Shown: positions 13,877 to 29,276 of the stretch, one piece after another
Layout: each line of letters begins with the position of its first letter
Position numbering within the stretch: position 1 is the first letter of the stretch
From: Ascaris suum
Taxonomy: Eukaryota; Nematoda; Chromadorea; Rhabditida; Ascarididae
Length of the DNA stretch: 64,000 nt
NCBI GenBank assembly: GCA_013433145.1
Contig: CM024174.1
Coordinates: 2,539,336 to 2,603,335, forward strand
Direction: 5' to 3'
Program-made: the position numbers and the translations under genes
Notes under the pieces: model-generated
Told to the model about the DNA's origin: nothing
The model's input: only the letters and a program-made list of their open reading frames with translations
Database searches by the model: none

Positions 13877-14070
13877 ATGAAATTGAACAGAAGAAGCGAA
13901 GAAAAAGATCACAAATTACAAGTCTATGACGTCATACGACTGTGATTTAGTTAATGAGTATAGAATAAAAATTAGAATTAACAGATTGCAGCATATGATG
14001 GCAATATCGATGACACCTAATATAGAGAGTGGATCTCAATGTGGACGACAAATACAGGCAACCGGCAGAC

Positions 14071-14122
14071 GTATGTGTGTGTGTGTGTGTTTGTGTGTGT
14101 ATGTGCGTTTGTGTGCATTAGC
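14071..14122. repeat. Imperfect (GT)n microsatellite
   Basis: Alternating TG with a few T, A and C interruptions, about 50 bp long. It lies about 200 bp upstream of the start codon of the SEA-domain gene, possibly in its promoter. Confidence 0.85.
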
Positions 14123-14384
14123 GCAGGTGATAAACATACCCCTTCAATATAGTCGAATCGATCCATCTATAGCCGATTTCTATTTTTCCTTTCATTGTCT
14201 CGATTTTGATTTATTTCGTTTCGTTTACATACGATGATCATCTCAGACACTACGCCATATCGTATAACCGAATAACTGTTGAAATTTCAACGAGAAAAAT
14301 AGCGCAAATTTAATGAAAAAGATCAGAAAAAAAAATTGTCGAAATTTTCATAATTATTGAAAAATAGTGCAAAATTTCAAATCC

Positions 14385-14530
<146 letters not shown>

Positions 14531-16565
14531 TTTCAAAAAAATAATGAAGAGATTTTTTCAAAATTTTTTAAAAATTTTCACTGAAAATTTTGTGAAATAT
14601 TTCTGAAGTGCAAAAAATTTTTGAGTATAGCCTAATGGCTTTATAATTGTATATGTCGAATTTTCAAAAAATATTTGATAGTTTTATTTATTGAAAAATT
14701 TTTTAATGGATATAAAATTTATTATTACAAATATAGTTAGAAGTTTATAAATTTGATTCATTGTTCTTTTTTTTTTTTTTTTGAGTGATCAAAATTTATG
14801 AACTACGATTGATGAAATTTTTTCTTTATCTCATAGGATATCGTTAGTGACGTTTTAAAATAAAAAAAAATAGTCGCATTTTGCCTCATATTATTTCAAT
14901 GATAGATGAATGACATTTTATTATGATATCTAAAGTTTTTATTCATTTCTTGAAAATTAATGCATCGATTATTAAATCCTAACTTTTATTTTAGAGAAGA
15001 TTCAATATAACTTGCGTCATATCGATCAATGATTCTTAGTATCCTTGGCGATACGATTGTTTTCTCTGGAATTGACGCATAAATAACCGTAATATTGATC
15101 ATTACTATTAATTCGGTTCAAGTTTCGCAAATTTTCGTTGATGGATATTTGCAATCAAAAAATCAATCTGTGTTGATGATAAATGACGCATTTAAAGTGA
15201 CGAACTGCATACCAATTTTAAAGTATATAAATACACCTATTCTTGAATATGGTTGACAAATTGGATAGCCATCTTCGGAAATCAGAAATAATATGCAAAT
15301 ATTTTATATGAGAATAGCTTTTCGAGAAGTTTTTACGGATCAGTAGAAATTTCCGGATCCATATAATGGAATTCGTTTGATATCATTGTTTTGAGTTAGA
15401 TTCTATATTATTTATTTATTTTTTAAAATCGTTATCAATTACTCTCATATCGCATATAATTCATTCGGCCGTAATTTATCATGAACTCATAATTTTCAAA
15501 TGTTCCCAATACTCGTTACAATTTTAAATTATAAATTCAATTTATAATTAATAATAATTATTATTATTATCAATTTCTTTGTTTTTCATTTCATCAGAGT
15601 GTGAAATAAATTCCTACTGATGTCGTTCCAACACTTAATATATTTGCGTTCATTAATCGTTTTAAGTATTTCGATCTCGAAGAAATCAATGAATTTGTGT
15701 TTAAATGACGCCAATTTTTCGATCATTATGATGCTATATTTTATTTATGCTTTTTTTTTGTTTTTATATTTTAGTTATTTTTTATTTTATTTGCAAAATA
15801 AAACAGTTTTGAAACAACGATAAATTGTTTTAAAAAAATCAAAACTGGAATCTCACTTCCGAGCCTTAAAATTTCCTCACGTCACCGATAGCATTAATTA
15901 TATTATATGTATTATGTATGACGCTCATACTATACAATCTCTCATATGAGTATATATATTGATCTATTATGACGGTGTTAAGAGCATTTCGAATATTATA
16001 AAATGCAAGTTTGTTTCAACTAGGAAAATATTTCAGTGCTTTTTTTTTCAAGAGTGATGACGTTTTTCTTTTTTTTTTTTTCTTCAGCAATGAAAAAAGA
16101 GAAAAATTACAATTTTATCAATAAAAATTTGCATTTGTAAGCGAAAGATTTATTTTTTTGCAAGGCTCGGATTTGTTTTTTTTTTAGTTTCAAATACTGA
16201 ATTAAATATACTGTTCTATGAAGTATTCACTAAACGACAATTACAATAATGTACTTAAAATTTCTATACAGCGCGCTTCTCTAGGAAGCAGATGTTTTTT
16301 TTTGGCCAGAATTGGCCAACTTACAGTGTCCAACTGCTCCATCTTGTCCCACCACCATATCTGAATTTAGTGCATTGAATAAAATCACTTAAACCACTTG
16401 ACTCGACCCGCACCACACCCCCCTCCCCCGTCCTATTTAAAAATCATAGATAACATTCAACACTCGATTGCTCGGACGTTAGCCATTAGCGCTCCAAGAT
16501 TACGCAGTGATCGAATATTTCGAACTTTTGCACCTCAATCAGGAATTTGAATTTGCTTGACCTCT

Positions 16566-16726
16566 ACCTGTAAAGTACGACCATAGCGCTTCGACCCTGT
16601 CGTATGTTGCGAAATAGGGGGCAGCTGGCTGCACGCCGTGTGCTGTGTGCTTAGCATCTTCGCAGTGCTTTTAATTAAATAGTCTTTAACATCAATCGCC
16701 AGAAAGGGAGATTTCGTTTTGCCCAT
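16566..16726 (-). other. Doubtful first exon, about 53 residues
   Basis: On the minus strand, an ATG at 16726-16724 opens 53 codons ending TYR-like polar sequence RTLQ just before a GTAGAG donor. The translation starts MGKTKSPFLAIDVKDYLIK and looks less biased than chance frames here. No partner exon was found downstream, and it does not join in phase to the SEA-domain gene. It could equally be repeat-derived. Confidence 0.2.
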
Positions 16727-18739
16727 ACCTGCCGTTAGCTACCTGCCGATTTTATTAATCGATCCATTTTATGCTCTATTTTCTGGTTATTTCCATTATT
16801 TCTTTCGCTTTCTATTTTTATGTTATTATCGCATATAAGTTCTATATATATATCCGTATTTAAGAGGCGTCGAAATATTACAGCGCCTATAGCATATGCA
16901 ATTATAAATGGGCTTCATTTTTCATGAAGGCAATTTGTGAAATTTTTTGCTGTCTTTTTTTTTTCTCAAAACGTTACGAAAACTTGTTCAGATGTCGGTC
17001 ACTTTTTTGGTATTTTCTTTCATGCCTATTTATCTTTCATTGTGCGTCGAATTTGCTTTCCCGTATGTGTCGAACATTCCTTATACGCTGTCTATACATC
17101 TCACCAATTTTAAATTGCTTGATTAGAGATGATTTTTATGAATTCATATCTAGCAATTTTCTCCATCAATTTTATAAGAATATACAATGGCGACATCAAA
17201 TTTTTTTTTTTTGCATATATAATTAGTAGGTATGTGTATGTCTGTAAATATTTGTTCAGTAGCTCTAATATGCAAATTATTATCGAAATTTGGCGCAATG
17301 AAGTTTTTGCTGAATATAAATTTAAAAAAATGAGCGAATCACATCGGTAAATTCAACATAATTCATCATGTTCTAAATAAGTTCAATTATACGTTGAAAA
17401 TTGCACTAAAAAGATGTTCGTAAAAATTAATTGTTTATTAATTTTTTTTTTTTTTGTTGTTGTTTTTGATAAGCTTATTGATGTGCGATACGTAGAAAGC
17501 TCGAAGATTTATTCTATCAACTCGATGATCAAAGATCATTAAAGGTAAACTTGAACGGTTTATTGAGCATAATCTCTACACCATAGGGTGAGTATAGTCT
17601 ATAATGCGTATGTCAACTTCCTGTTGTTTCGTGCCGTTCAAAAGCACTAATAAATTCATAAAGTTATTTCAAATTTGCATATATTTTACGTCAGTCGATT
17701 CACTTTTTATTAATAATGAACGAGAAAAATTTGAATATTGAGATATTATAATGTCTCAATCAAAAATTTGAATAAATCGTTTCGTATTTCATATTATTCA
17801 TAAACAGTTTATGAAATTGAATGATTCGATGAGCACGATTACAAAAAAAAAATCATCGTATTCCATTTTATATTATTGGTAAATGATACAGGTATTGATG
17901 CCATACCTGTTACAGGTATGATACCAAAAAAAAATGCCATACTTCGCTTGCTATGAAATAAAATATTTCTCACAATAATCTCTAATTGCCTTAGAATGCA
18001 AAGGTGACATAACCATTTTAAAATTTATAGAGATAGTGCCACCGAGGAAGTCTACAATCGCCTTTCCCTCTCTATGTTACCTATCCTCATTTGCATAAAA
18101 TAATATAAGTTTAGAAGCGTTCATCCGTGCATTCCTTAATTATTGATTTCCTCATTCATTTCGAGTTTCTTCATTCACTAATTTGATCAATTCATTTGAT
18201 AATTCATAACGTTTATTGATTGTTGAGGAAGGAGCTGTCAACGTATCTTCAGATTTCGTTAATGAAATCTTCATTGCATGCATGACTTTATTCACCTTAG
18301 TAGAGAAAATAGTGGAAAGTAATTAAAACAATGAAGATAAAAGAAGCATAGAGCAAGTTATTTGGGGTTGATTTATGGAAGACTTGGTTAGACTGAGAGA
18401 GGTACTAGATAGTGATCTGAAACGGAAGTCTTCCAGTCCTTTTTTGATGTTTTTTAAAGACTGAAATCATACGGAAGGTGATCATCATTTAATGGTAAAG
18501 GATGAAAGCAACACTAAGCGAAGACAACAAAGTGATGTGAAGTACTATTGCGTGAAGACATCATGCTCCTATTGCCGATCACAGGCTATCTTCCTGTTCC
18601 CGATCGGAGGTTTTTTTTTGGTGGCACCAAGAAATTACAACAGAGCATGAATAGTTGCGTAAAAAATGAGACAAGGCTGTTCGGAAATGAATAGAAGTAA
18701 GAAGAAGTCAAAAATCAAAAGCACTCGTGTGCACTTGAG

Positions 18740-18960
18740 ACCGGTTTGGATTAAATCCAGTTTCTGATCCCGGTCGCGATCGGGAACGAAATCGGTGTTG
18801 AATTTAACCAAAATACAAAGGTAATATCGCAATCTTCGATAGGCAAGAAACCCTTCGCCTGACTGAGGTCACTTCTAACCCATTTCGAAATGGTCGCAAA
18901 TTGAGCCTGGTCTAATTTCCAGTTCTAGTCGCAGTCGGTACCAGATATAATTCAGACGTT
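18740..18960. repeat. Diverged duplicated segment rich in CCAGTT...GTCGC motifs
   Basis: Two stretches, about 18745-18800 and 18905-18960, share the same order of motifs: TTGAG, CCGGT or CCTGGT, a CCAGTT core, a CCGGTCGC or CGCAGTCGG core, and a closing GTTG. They look like diverged copies of one element, and the base composition is more GC-rich than the surroundings. Copy boundaries are approximate. Confidence 0.4.
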
Positions 18961-20107
18961 GTAAGAGTGAAGTTTTTTATGTGCCACCTAGATAGATAAG
19001 AGTATTCAATGAAAATATTTCCGTTTATCGATACGCTTCCCAAATATGAATAATATGTTAAGTGAGATTATATTTGCATATCATAAAAATATGATTGCAT
19101 TTAATTCTATTGAAAATTACCATAAGAAGCCGTTTGGGTATTTGCTGTAAGAAACCATTCAAGAATAGAGGAACGTCGACAAAATTGTTGGGCGCTTTTT
19201 TTGCATAATTTCAAAATTTTTCACGGAATGAAAAATTTCCTGTTTTTTTTTAGCGGTTTGTTTCCACCGTTAGAACGTTTTCATTCAAAAACTCAAAGCC
19301 TGCAATCTGTTGACGTTATTTCATTATTTGATATGCATAATCTTCTAGTTCAAAAAGAGATGATATACGTTTCGTAGAGGAATACTCAATCTCAGCCGTC
19401 ATCAAATTCGCAACTCGAAATATTTTTCGCCTAAAGCGGAGCCAAAATTTATGGCAATATTAAGTATGAAGTCTTTTTGATTTTCAAGGTTAATTGAAGA
19501 GGAAAAAATAGGACGAGCAATTAGAATAGTTTTCTGCCGCAATTCAAAACTTCTATCAAAATTCTATAGGTGAAATATTGCAGATAATTTATTGATATAT
19601 AGCACTATTATCCAATGTTTTGAGTTGAAATATTCTTCTATTTCTTTTTTTTTATTTTCTATCGTCAGTGATACATATAGCGTAGGCGTAGGGAATTTGT
19701 TACTTTGATCTATTGATTGATTAACTGAACTGATTTATCATCAATATGTGATGCATCGATCGATTTGATTTGAAAAAAAAAACTGAAGTTCAAAAAGTTC
19801 GAGAACTTTCTATAAACAAATATTGATACATCTCAATTACCTACTTTTTATTCGTATATAAAAATTTAAATTAATATGCCAACATATAAGAATAAAATTA
19901 AAAAAATATATATATTTCATACGAATTTCAAACAATATACATCAAGCACATTCGATGTTGTTCTTATAATATAAATACATTTCCGTTTGATAACCGATAT
20001 GTTAGTGATAAGGAGTGATGACGTCATAATGCATTGTTGATTATGATGCATTTGATACTAGTTGTTTATTTCGTTTCGATAGATATAGGCTGTATGAGTT
20101 TTATTTC

Positions 20108-20109
20108 AG
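20108..20109 (+). promoter_or_regulatory. Likely spliced-leader trans-splice acceptor of the GAB-like gene
   Basis: TTATTTCAG ends at 20109, 28 nt before the ATG at 20138. No upstream coding exon is needed, because the protein starts with a plausible N-terminus. In nematodes an isolated 3' splice site this close to the start usually accepts a spliced leader. A conventional 5'UTR intron is the alternative. Confidence 0.55.
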
Positions 20110-20137
20110 AAGAATTCGAAGTGGAACGATAGTTTGA

Positions 20138-23100
20138 ATGCCGTCACCTCTATACGAAAATGCTTTAATGGATGGCGTTGTTGAGGAGCATATTCCATAT
20201 TCGCTTATAGAAGGTGCACTCGAGAAATCAAAATTACGAAAAGATACTTTCCTCAGATTTGGTAGACGAAGATCAAAGGTTTCAGTTTTTTTTTTCTTCG
20301 TTTTGTTTTTGATTCAATCATTCCATCGAAAATGTTTGAAATTTTTGCTAGTGAAATACTTAGAAATATTTTTTAATTATATTGTATAGGCTAATGAATA
20401 AGTGAAGTTTGATGGGTTAAAAAATTTCGCTCAAACATAACCACAATCTGGTAGTATTTTATTGTCCGCTTTTTATTTATTTTTCAACTCCACAAGACCA
20501 ACGGATTATGAAACTGTTAATCTGCGAAGAAATCGGGAAGGAGAGTGACAAAAACATTGCCCCAGTCCCGATTTAGCCACGCATGAAAGAGAATGACCAG
20601 CTCACGCCTAAGAGAGATGCTTGACCCCAACTATGCATGAGAAAACGAATGCAGACCGTCTCGAAGTGGCTTCGGTCAAGGAAATGTGATCATGTTACGT
20701 TTTTTCGTGAATGATCGAGTGGAGACAGAGAGGCGTATGTATTGATCCGCCATGTTTTGCTCATTCCTTAGAGAAAATGAGGTTGGACATTAGTATCTGC
20801 AGTTGTTCCGTCCACCTGTTAAGACCGTTAGGATAATGGTACCAGTCAGCTGTCCCGCAGTCCCTCCTCGCTGCTACTCTTCTTTCGAGTCTTCTTGTTG
20901 GCCATAACGGTCGAACAACCCGACAAATTTTCTTTCGATTATTAAGATACGACATAAGCTTGTAAATTTCTTGCGTTGCTGAGTGCATAGGTGTGGGGTG
21001 ATTATCGTGAATTTTTTGCATGCGATATGAGAGCAAACAAAGTTGTACTGAACCCGGCCTTAGCCGTTTTTAATATCAGGTTGCTGGAAACGAGTGTGGA
21101 GTCCCTCTATAGTGGTTCAGGAACCTCCTGTTAAAACCAGTGAACAGACCTTGATTTCTTAGAGGTGAAGATTGCTCAGTGCATCGAATATCGTTGAATA
21201 CATGATTTAACTTCATAGTTAGTGAGTCATTCTGCTGTCTTATTGCATTGAGTTGAAATTTTATGCCTTGTGATCCTTTTAGGGTAGGGAGATCTATGAT
21301 AGTTAAAGGTTAACTATGTTGAAGTATTTATTCTCATACTTATAGACATCCATTTTGAGTCAAAATTTCATCTTGTGATGGGGATTGAAATAAGGATAAT
21401 GGGCATATGAGTCTTGATTGACAAACTTTCAATCACTATGAACCCTTTTTTATGTTTTTTCTTTTTTTTTCGTTATATAACAAATGAAACCACTGTGAGT
21501 TACAGAATAGCATTTTGATCGTTAGCATTTTTTTTTTGTGCTCAGCACATCAGCAGTTGCTTAGAAGAGCACTCTTTTTTAAATTGTTCGTAGAACAGCA
21601 CAATCGCGCTAAGCATTTACCAGTGGATTGTTGTGGCATTGAGGTATAATTTCCCCTCTTTTGTTTTCCGGTCTTTTTTCTTCAAAAAATTTATCGATTC
21701 GTTGATACTACTAGAAGTTAGCAGATTGCTAGAGATTTTTTGCTTTTTTTTTGATATAATGAAACTGGAATTACGAAGTGAAATTGCCATTTCTTCGATC
21801 TGTGAATAGTGAAATTTAATCGCTCATTGGTTTTGACTAGAATTTGTAAAGATTTTTTCAGCTGGTCGTGACTGTGTGAACTCACTCTCGCTTCCACCTT
21901 CGGTGCCCACCTTGCCCCTCTCCTTCCCACCTATCCTCCTCCCTCATAAACAAGAAGGAGGTTTTGGCCTTGTATGGAAGGCAGTATCTGGAGATGTTCA
22001 TGAGCAAGTTTTAAAAAACCGCTGAAATAAACCACTTCTTTTTTTCAGGCAAAATGGACACGACGATATTTTGTTTTGCGTTGCGGTGATGTTCCAGATG
22101 CGTTCTTCCTCGACCAATACTCTGACGCAACATCCTCTTCAAAGATCAGAAGAACGTTTGATATGGAACGTGTGTCTCAGGTTAGTAATTAATTAATTTA
22201 TATGAGGCGTCTTAAATGTGTTTCGAAGAGATAACTGAGGGAACCGAGAATAAAGGAAGTTATACTCATTAACCGATACTCGCATTCTCAATTTCTTTAT
22301 TACTGATAACGTTGTTTTATAGTTTTTATCATGCCTGATGATGTTTGAAAGCATATTTTACCTTTTTTTGTAATGTAAACTGAATATTTTTCGCCGTTTA
22401 AAAAAATTTTTTTTCCATCTACGCCAAAGCTGCTTAGCCAAAAAAAAACTTATCCTCTAAAGCGATCCAGCATCTTTTTTATGGGTTCATCAACGGCCCA
22501 TGCAGAGACGAACGGTCAAATTTTGAGCCGTTTCGAAATTAATTAATTAATTATTAACTGAATTTCCTAGAGATCGCGTTGTATATCACATGGGAGGGGA
22601 GAGGAAACTATATGAACCAGCATGTTTAGACGGAATCTCTTTGAGTATCTCAAATACTTATTTGATTTTACCCATAGAAAGGTAGGCAAGGAAACGGCAA
22701 TTTCAACGCAACCTGTTTTGAGAGTAGGGAAAGAAAAGAAAATGGCCGCTTTTTGATTCATCTTTTCCAGCGAGAAGAACGTAGACTCAGGTTTAGAGCA
22801 GTGGAAATGAGGAAGAAAGGTGGCTACATTCTTGATCATTCGACAGTTTTGACGTCGATTATAATAACATAATATCATTCAACAGTTTTGGACTTTTCTC
22901 AAAACATCTTTTATTTTGGTTTTAATTTTTTTTTTTTCTCGAATGGAAAAATTGGATCACCTAAGTTGGATCATCTATCGTTCGCTTTATTATGGCGTTG
23001 ACTTTTATTTATTTAAATGTATGGAAATAGGAACATGCAACAATGCATAGGCATGAATAATAGGAGAGAGGGAAACGTTGACAAAGAAACCATCCAAGCA

Positions 23101-26100
23101 AGTAGACACTCATCTCATAATAGAGCACCGGAAGTGTGATGACCGAATGGATTCAGCCGCAGAGCGGGCGCACAAAGGTTTCGGCAAGAAAGAGATGTGA
23201 ACTAGCTATTTTGGGATGTGTCTTTGAAACAAGGACAGGGGGATTCTTTAGAAATGAAAGTAATAAGATGAGTTTTTTTTTTTTTCTGCTGATCCGTACT
23301 ATTATCGTAGAAATTTACGAAATACTCTTTCAAGAAAACGTTTAAAGTTCGTCAGAGACGGGCTGTATTTTGTAGCATCATCTAATTTCTTCATCACTGA
23401 TGATTATTTTTATCAGTTTTATTTATTATTTCATAGTATCATAGCAGATTTAATCTTACATAGTTTATACCGAATATTGAATATTGATTGATAAGAATTT
23501 CAGGTTGATACGAATGTTTCTTCGAAAGACGGCACTAGAAATTGGATATTTTCAATTCACTTCACTAGCGCTACTCATGTGTCGAAATGTTCGGTTCTTT
23601 ATTTGGCAGCAAGTTCCGAAGAGGTTTTTTCTACTTTTGTTTTTATTTTCTATTCGCAGTTAATTATTTGCACTTTTAAAATATGCAGATTTATATCAGC
23701 AAAATTTTTTTGGAATTAATGCGTTGATGCGTGGCATTACGTCTTAATTTAGTTAATTAGGGATGGCAACCTTGAAGGACCTGGAATTATGCTATATGAA
23801 GCATATGTGGGATTGAATTGTGAGAGAGAGGAAGTGAGACAACACGAAAGTAATTTCCCGTGGGGTTTCGTATAGCCTTTTTACAAAGGACATTACAAGC
23901 TGTTATGGAAAAGATGGCAAAAGGATGTTTCATCATTTCTCTTCTAGGTGCCTTCACTCCGTTCAGAATCTTTGGCTACACTTCAGTCGTCTGATAGGAA
24001 TCTCGATGGAAGGGTGAGGGGAGGAAGGCACGGAGAATCTTGATTGCGGAGTGGGGTTCGCATAAAGCATCCAACCGTTACTGAATGATGACGAAGCAAA
24101 TATGCTTAATTGAGTGGATCGGGCACTTTGCGCCTTTGAAAAATTTATTTAATTGGGAAGAATAGGTATGAAGCTTAAATCGCTGCTCGTTTTAGTGGTA
24201 TTATGTTATAAGTAAGACATCGTTTTATATGATATACGTCTATCTCGTTCATCGAAGAAAACTACAGCGATTGTAGTGTCGATTTATTACATATGGTCAC
24301 TATTTGGTTACTCTTTTCCATTTCTAAGAGATTTGTACGTGGCACTCTGAGCACCAAATTGTAAAACCCACCCTATCTCTTCCTCTCAACCTCCCTTCCC
24401 CTCTTTCCTTCCTCTTCTCCCACCTACTTCAATTCACAAGCCAATTGAATTTCTCATCATTTCTCACTATGATATTTCAAATTTCTTCACAATCTTGCAA
24501 ATGAATTTTTGTAATTTTTTTCTTACAAAACTTTTCTGCAAAGTCTTTTTTCCCCTTCGCAATAATGAGTTGAAAATTGCTGAGATAATCGAAGAGCATC
24601 ATTGAGGAGGGTATACGGCGCGGAATTTAATTTATCGGCGATTATGGTGATTTAGAAAGTTAACATGCTGGCTAAAAAAAATTCTACAATCCCATTTGTT
24701 TTAACTGCTTTTATATTCTTTTCAATGCATCATAAACAAACCCAGGCAAGGGTAGGAGAAGAGGGGAGAGAAGTTGAAACACGCAAAGTTATTAGATATA
24801 TTTGTACGTCGTCATCTTCTATTACGTGTGGTACGTACCTGGCTTGCTAATTGCGGTATCAAGAGGTGTTGCGTATTTGTTCGTGGCGATTAACCGAACG
24901 TGGAGATGATGTTGCGAGGAAGGTGTGGCGGGGGGGGGGGGGATGAGAGAGAGAGATTAAGGTAGGTAGTATAGGTTTACTTATTTTCATGGGGTACAGA
25001 GTATGTTTACCTTCATGATGCGCACATGCACTCGTTACGGTGTAACAAGTCGTCATCCTTAGTTGCCGTGATTTCTTTTGTGTTCTCTATCTGTTTATCA
25101 TATTCATATCCCGCGTGCTTCCAGTACGGATGAATGCTTTATGAAGACCTTTTTTGCCATATAGTATGACGAGTTAGCAATTCCAAGGTATGCGATGATA
25201 TGCGGATATCGAAATAAAAAAGCAAAATAGGAATTGCTCACCCAATAATCGTTACTTGAATTGTCCTCTTTCTTTTACGGTAGCAAATGTGTGGTAAATT
25301 GAAATCACTGCACAAACAATGCTTGGAGTAGCTAGGTGTCTGTTAGCTGATTGATTTTGGATTATAATCACCAATTTTATTTTATTGAAATTAACTTGAT
25401 TGTCATATTCACTAGATTTGATGCAGCAGTGAAGAAATGAAATACAGTGATCTAAGATATCTATGTAGGTGAGTTGAGCGCTACTCAAAATATTTAAGTA
25501 TAGAAGACATTCGAAGAACTGTGTTTAGCCAAGAGGTGCTTCCACATTCTTGATAAATAATTGAAAAAATCTTTATATATGAGATGGTAGCGAGGTGAAT
25601 CATGCATGCTTTAGATTTTCTTTGACGTCGTGAATGTTTTTGATGATAGTGTTGTGGTGTTCGATGCGGGTTTGTTGAATTCATATGAGAATCGAAAATG
25701 TTATGCAAAACAATATGATTACATTTAATGTTCACAGAGACAAAACATCAACATATTGGCATAGAATTTTCCATTGTTTCTTTATTTTTTGCGGTTTTAT
25801 TCAATCAGATGTTTGTTTTACTTCCTTCACAATTGATTTTGAATTTAAATAGATTTTTCTATTCTTTCTTTATATTTACGATTTTATTTGAGAGGTGTTT
25901 TTTTCTTTCTTTTTTTTTTTTGAGTTCACAATTGCTTTTAAACTTAAATGTCTTCTAGGAAATTCTGCCGTCCTGGTTTTTGAAATTTTTTTTTTTTGAT
26001 TTTCTTCGATCCCCTATTTGTTAGGTATTCTCTGTTTTTTCTTTTAATATATGGTATTGTGATCGTGCGGGATGAAATCACATCTTTTTTTGCTTTGCAC

Positions 26101-27355
26101 TCTTTTTCATCGTTGTTTTCTTTAAAGGCTGATAGCTGTTCCCACCATTCCCTCCTCCCCTTTCATTCTATCTATTTTAGTTGGTAGCTCTCGTTTATTT
26201 TTCTATTGGGAATGAGCTAGCAACTTATGTGATTTTAGGGACCCCATCAGATTTATTTTCTGTCATCTTTAAGGCATCGTTCTGCCGTTTTCGTTACTTT
26301 CAAGGCATTTCTGCTTAATTATTTTCTGGAAGTGTATATATTTTCACTGCGGTGCATGTAATGATAATTTTTTGATATATTAGGCAGAAGTTTTGAATAA
26401 TCGTTGAAACAATTCGTCAAAAAAGAGTGATGGAAGGAACAATAAGATGAGAGCAAAAAAATGGTCCCCGATACAGCAGAGAATATGAATATAAGCCATA
26501 GGGTTTGTGGCGTCTGTGCACATTTTGTGTTTTTTTTTATCGGTGAAGGTTTCGTTTATATTTGTCTACTGGGAGCGTCTATTTTCCTGACATTTGATTC
26601 AGCTGTTTTATAGCGAAGCTTTCCCACTATCACTGGAAATTTCTAAGCATAAAGATTAATCTTTTTTTTAAAAATAATTCACAATCAATGAATTCAAATG
26701 TATAATGCTACTTAAAGTCGAAAGTTGAGATAATCAGATGAAATTTTTTTGATCGCAATCATAAATAAGTGCAAAAGTGGGGCATTTCGTTGGTAATAAG
26801 ATTTTATAATTATTTTTTGATTTGGAACGAAATTTTTTTGGATCGACTGGAGATTGTTTTTTTTTTTTTTAATTTCTGCACTCTTTACCCGTTTATATAG
26901 GTTGAAATTAGCACGTTTAAATTAGGTATTTTCATAAAAGATCGTATTATTTCGCAAACTCTTTAAATATTGCCAGTAATATGTTGCACATATTTTAGAT
27001 AAATGTCAAATGAGAGGGGGGGGGGGGATAGGGAACGTGGAGAAGTTTCTCGCCTGAAGAAAAAACCCAATAAAGCTTTATTATTGCAGGTAAATATGGC
27101 AAGATCGTTTTATTTATGTGTAGGTGTAAAGAAGATTAGACGATGCAAGATACCTGCACAGCCTTATGCAGAGCATTTTTTATGCTTGTGAGAATGGGAA
27201 CAAATGCAGTGGGGCTTGGTTCTTTGAAGCACCACCATTATGCTTGCTGAAGTATTGATTGATCGCCTCCTTCCTTGAACATCGCTTGCGCACTTTTCGC
27301 TTTCCATAACTGTGATTCCCATCACCTATTCTTTTCGTTAGATCACCTTTCGTTA

Positions 27356-27449
<94 letters not shown>

Positions 27450-29182
27450 GAGAATTTCAAGTGGATGTGAGCAGCTAAAATGAAATGGAAATGCAACGAT
27501 GTCATTTGATTCACTGCTTTCTTCCACTCAGTCTCTCAATATGACATTCGTCTTCAGTCTTATATGAATCATTTGCAGTTCATTGATTCCAACGAATCTT
27601 TCATTCCTGTCCAGAATGGATTTTCTTGTGCAGTAAGATGAGCCGTAATGCAAAGGGTGCCGCTGATTTGTCTAGATATATCGATCGCCGAATATTGCAA
27701 CTTCATCAGTCTAGTGGTCATCAATTTATTTGCGATGTTTCATATTCTTGGAATTCATCGAGTCATTTATAGGTGTCTCTGTTTTGGTGTATGATCACTT
27801 TATTCTATAGCATTGCTTCTTAAGGTCTCTATTCACCATAACTGTGTGGTAATATTCAATGCTCAGTGTTGCTGTGCCTTAATTGACTAAAACATCATTC
27901 CGACCTTTATGTGGTTGACGTGAAGCCTATTTCCTGCTTTCATCAAGTTATATGTGTGATTCTGTTATGGGTTTTTACGCGTTCAGGTACCAGGCACAAT
28001 TAGCACACCTTAATCGTTGAGTTAAACTCCGCATTTCGTTTTCAGTTTTCTTCGTTGTTTAATGGAAATCTGCTATCGGTTATGTCTGTTTATACATTTA
28101 GCAGAGAAAATTGGATTATTAGTTTTGTCTGAATTTTCGAAAATGCGCCGAAGAAATTTTCTTGTAGTAGCTTTACCTTTTTTTTTTGCGAGGTGCGTTT
28201 GATTTTCATCAGCGGCAGCTTAATTACATCAATTATCCTATATCAGCAAGCAAGATCCACTAAATGCTAGAGGTTTCCCGGAATATTTGAAGTGTTTTTT
28301 TTTCGGATCATGAAGGAAAGATGGATGGATTTTATTCATAATTGAATAGTAGTTTCTAGCCACTGCATTATAACGAAATTAGAGATTTGAACTGTGCAGA
28401 AATTTTATGCTAAATTAGGATGAATGATAAGGCTGAATATCGGGAAACGTTGGACGATATTGACGGTGCCATATTTTTGTCGAAAATGTTATTCAATAAT
28501 AGTTTAGTTCATATTTGGGATAGGTTGATGATGATGATGCATCAGATGATGTTGTGGTGCTAAGCGCATAACGCTCAGTTATGGTTATATGACTAGCATG
28601 ACGTCATCACCGAAAAAGATCGTCGTTTACGTATTTTTCTGTCTGTGCTCATTCGTATCGCAAAACGTTGCTCGATTAGTTTGCAGCCGGCTGCTTATCG
28701 CCTTAGAAGAGTCTTCACGTATTGTTTCTTGCTTCCTATAGATTGTTATCGTTGCTTAATAGGTGAACAATGTTTATTTTATAATATTATGAAATAATTT
28801 GTTTTATAGGTGCATTTGCCAATGTTGAAGTTTGCTGTTCAGGTTGGATATTGGCAATATTGGAATGGAATATAAAATCAAGTGATAGCTATATATAGAT
28901 AGGATATAATTTGATCATTTCCCTCTCCCGTTTCCTGTTACTCTGTATATAAAACAACGCCCGCGCGAGTTTCGGCTAATTGAACACTGGAATGAAGGTT
29001 TTTTTTTCAATGTTTGCAGTTAATGGTGAAACATATCTTCAATGATGGATCACTCATTACAACGATATTTGTTTGAGCTTTGTATGTATTGTAAGTATAC
29101 ATATATATTTACATATAAAGCGATACGTATTATATATTTACAGCTTTGTAATATTATACATAATATTTATATACATATATAG

Positions 29183-29276
<94 letters not shown>

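Noticed and set aside
22567..22878. 103-residue minus-strand frame in intron 2 of the GAB-like gene
   Set aside because: No domain, splice partner or clear coding composition; likely chance.
25728..26187. Phe/Leu-rich plus-strand frames
   Set aside because: Low-complexity T-rich intron sequence translates as hydrophobic residues; it is not a membrane protein.
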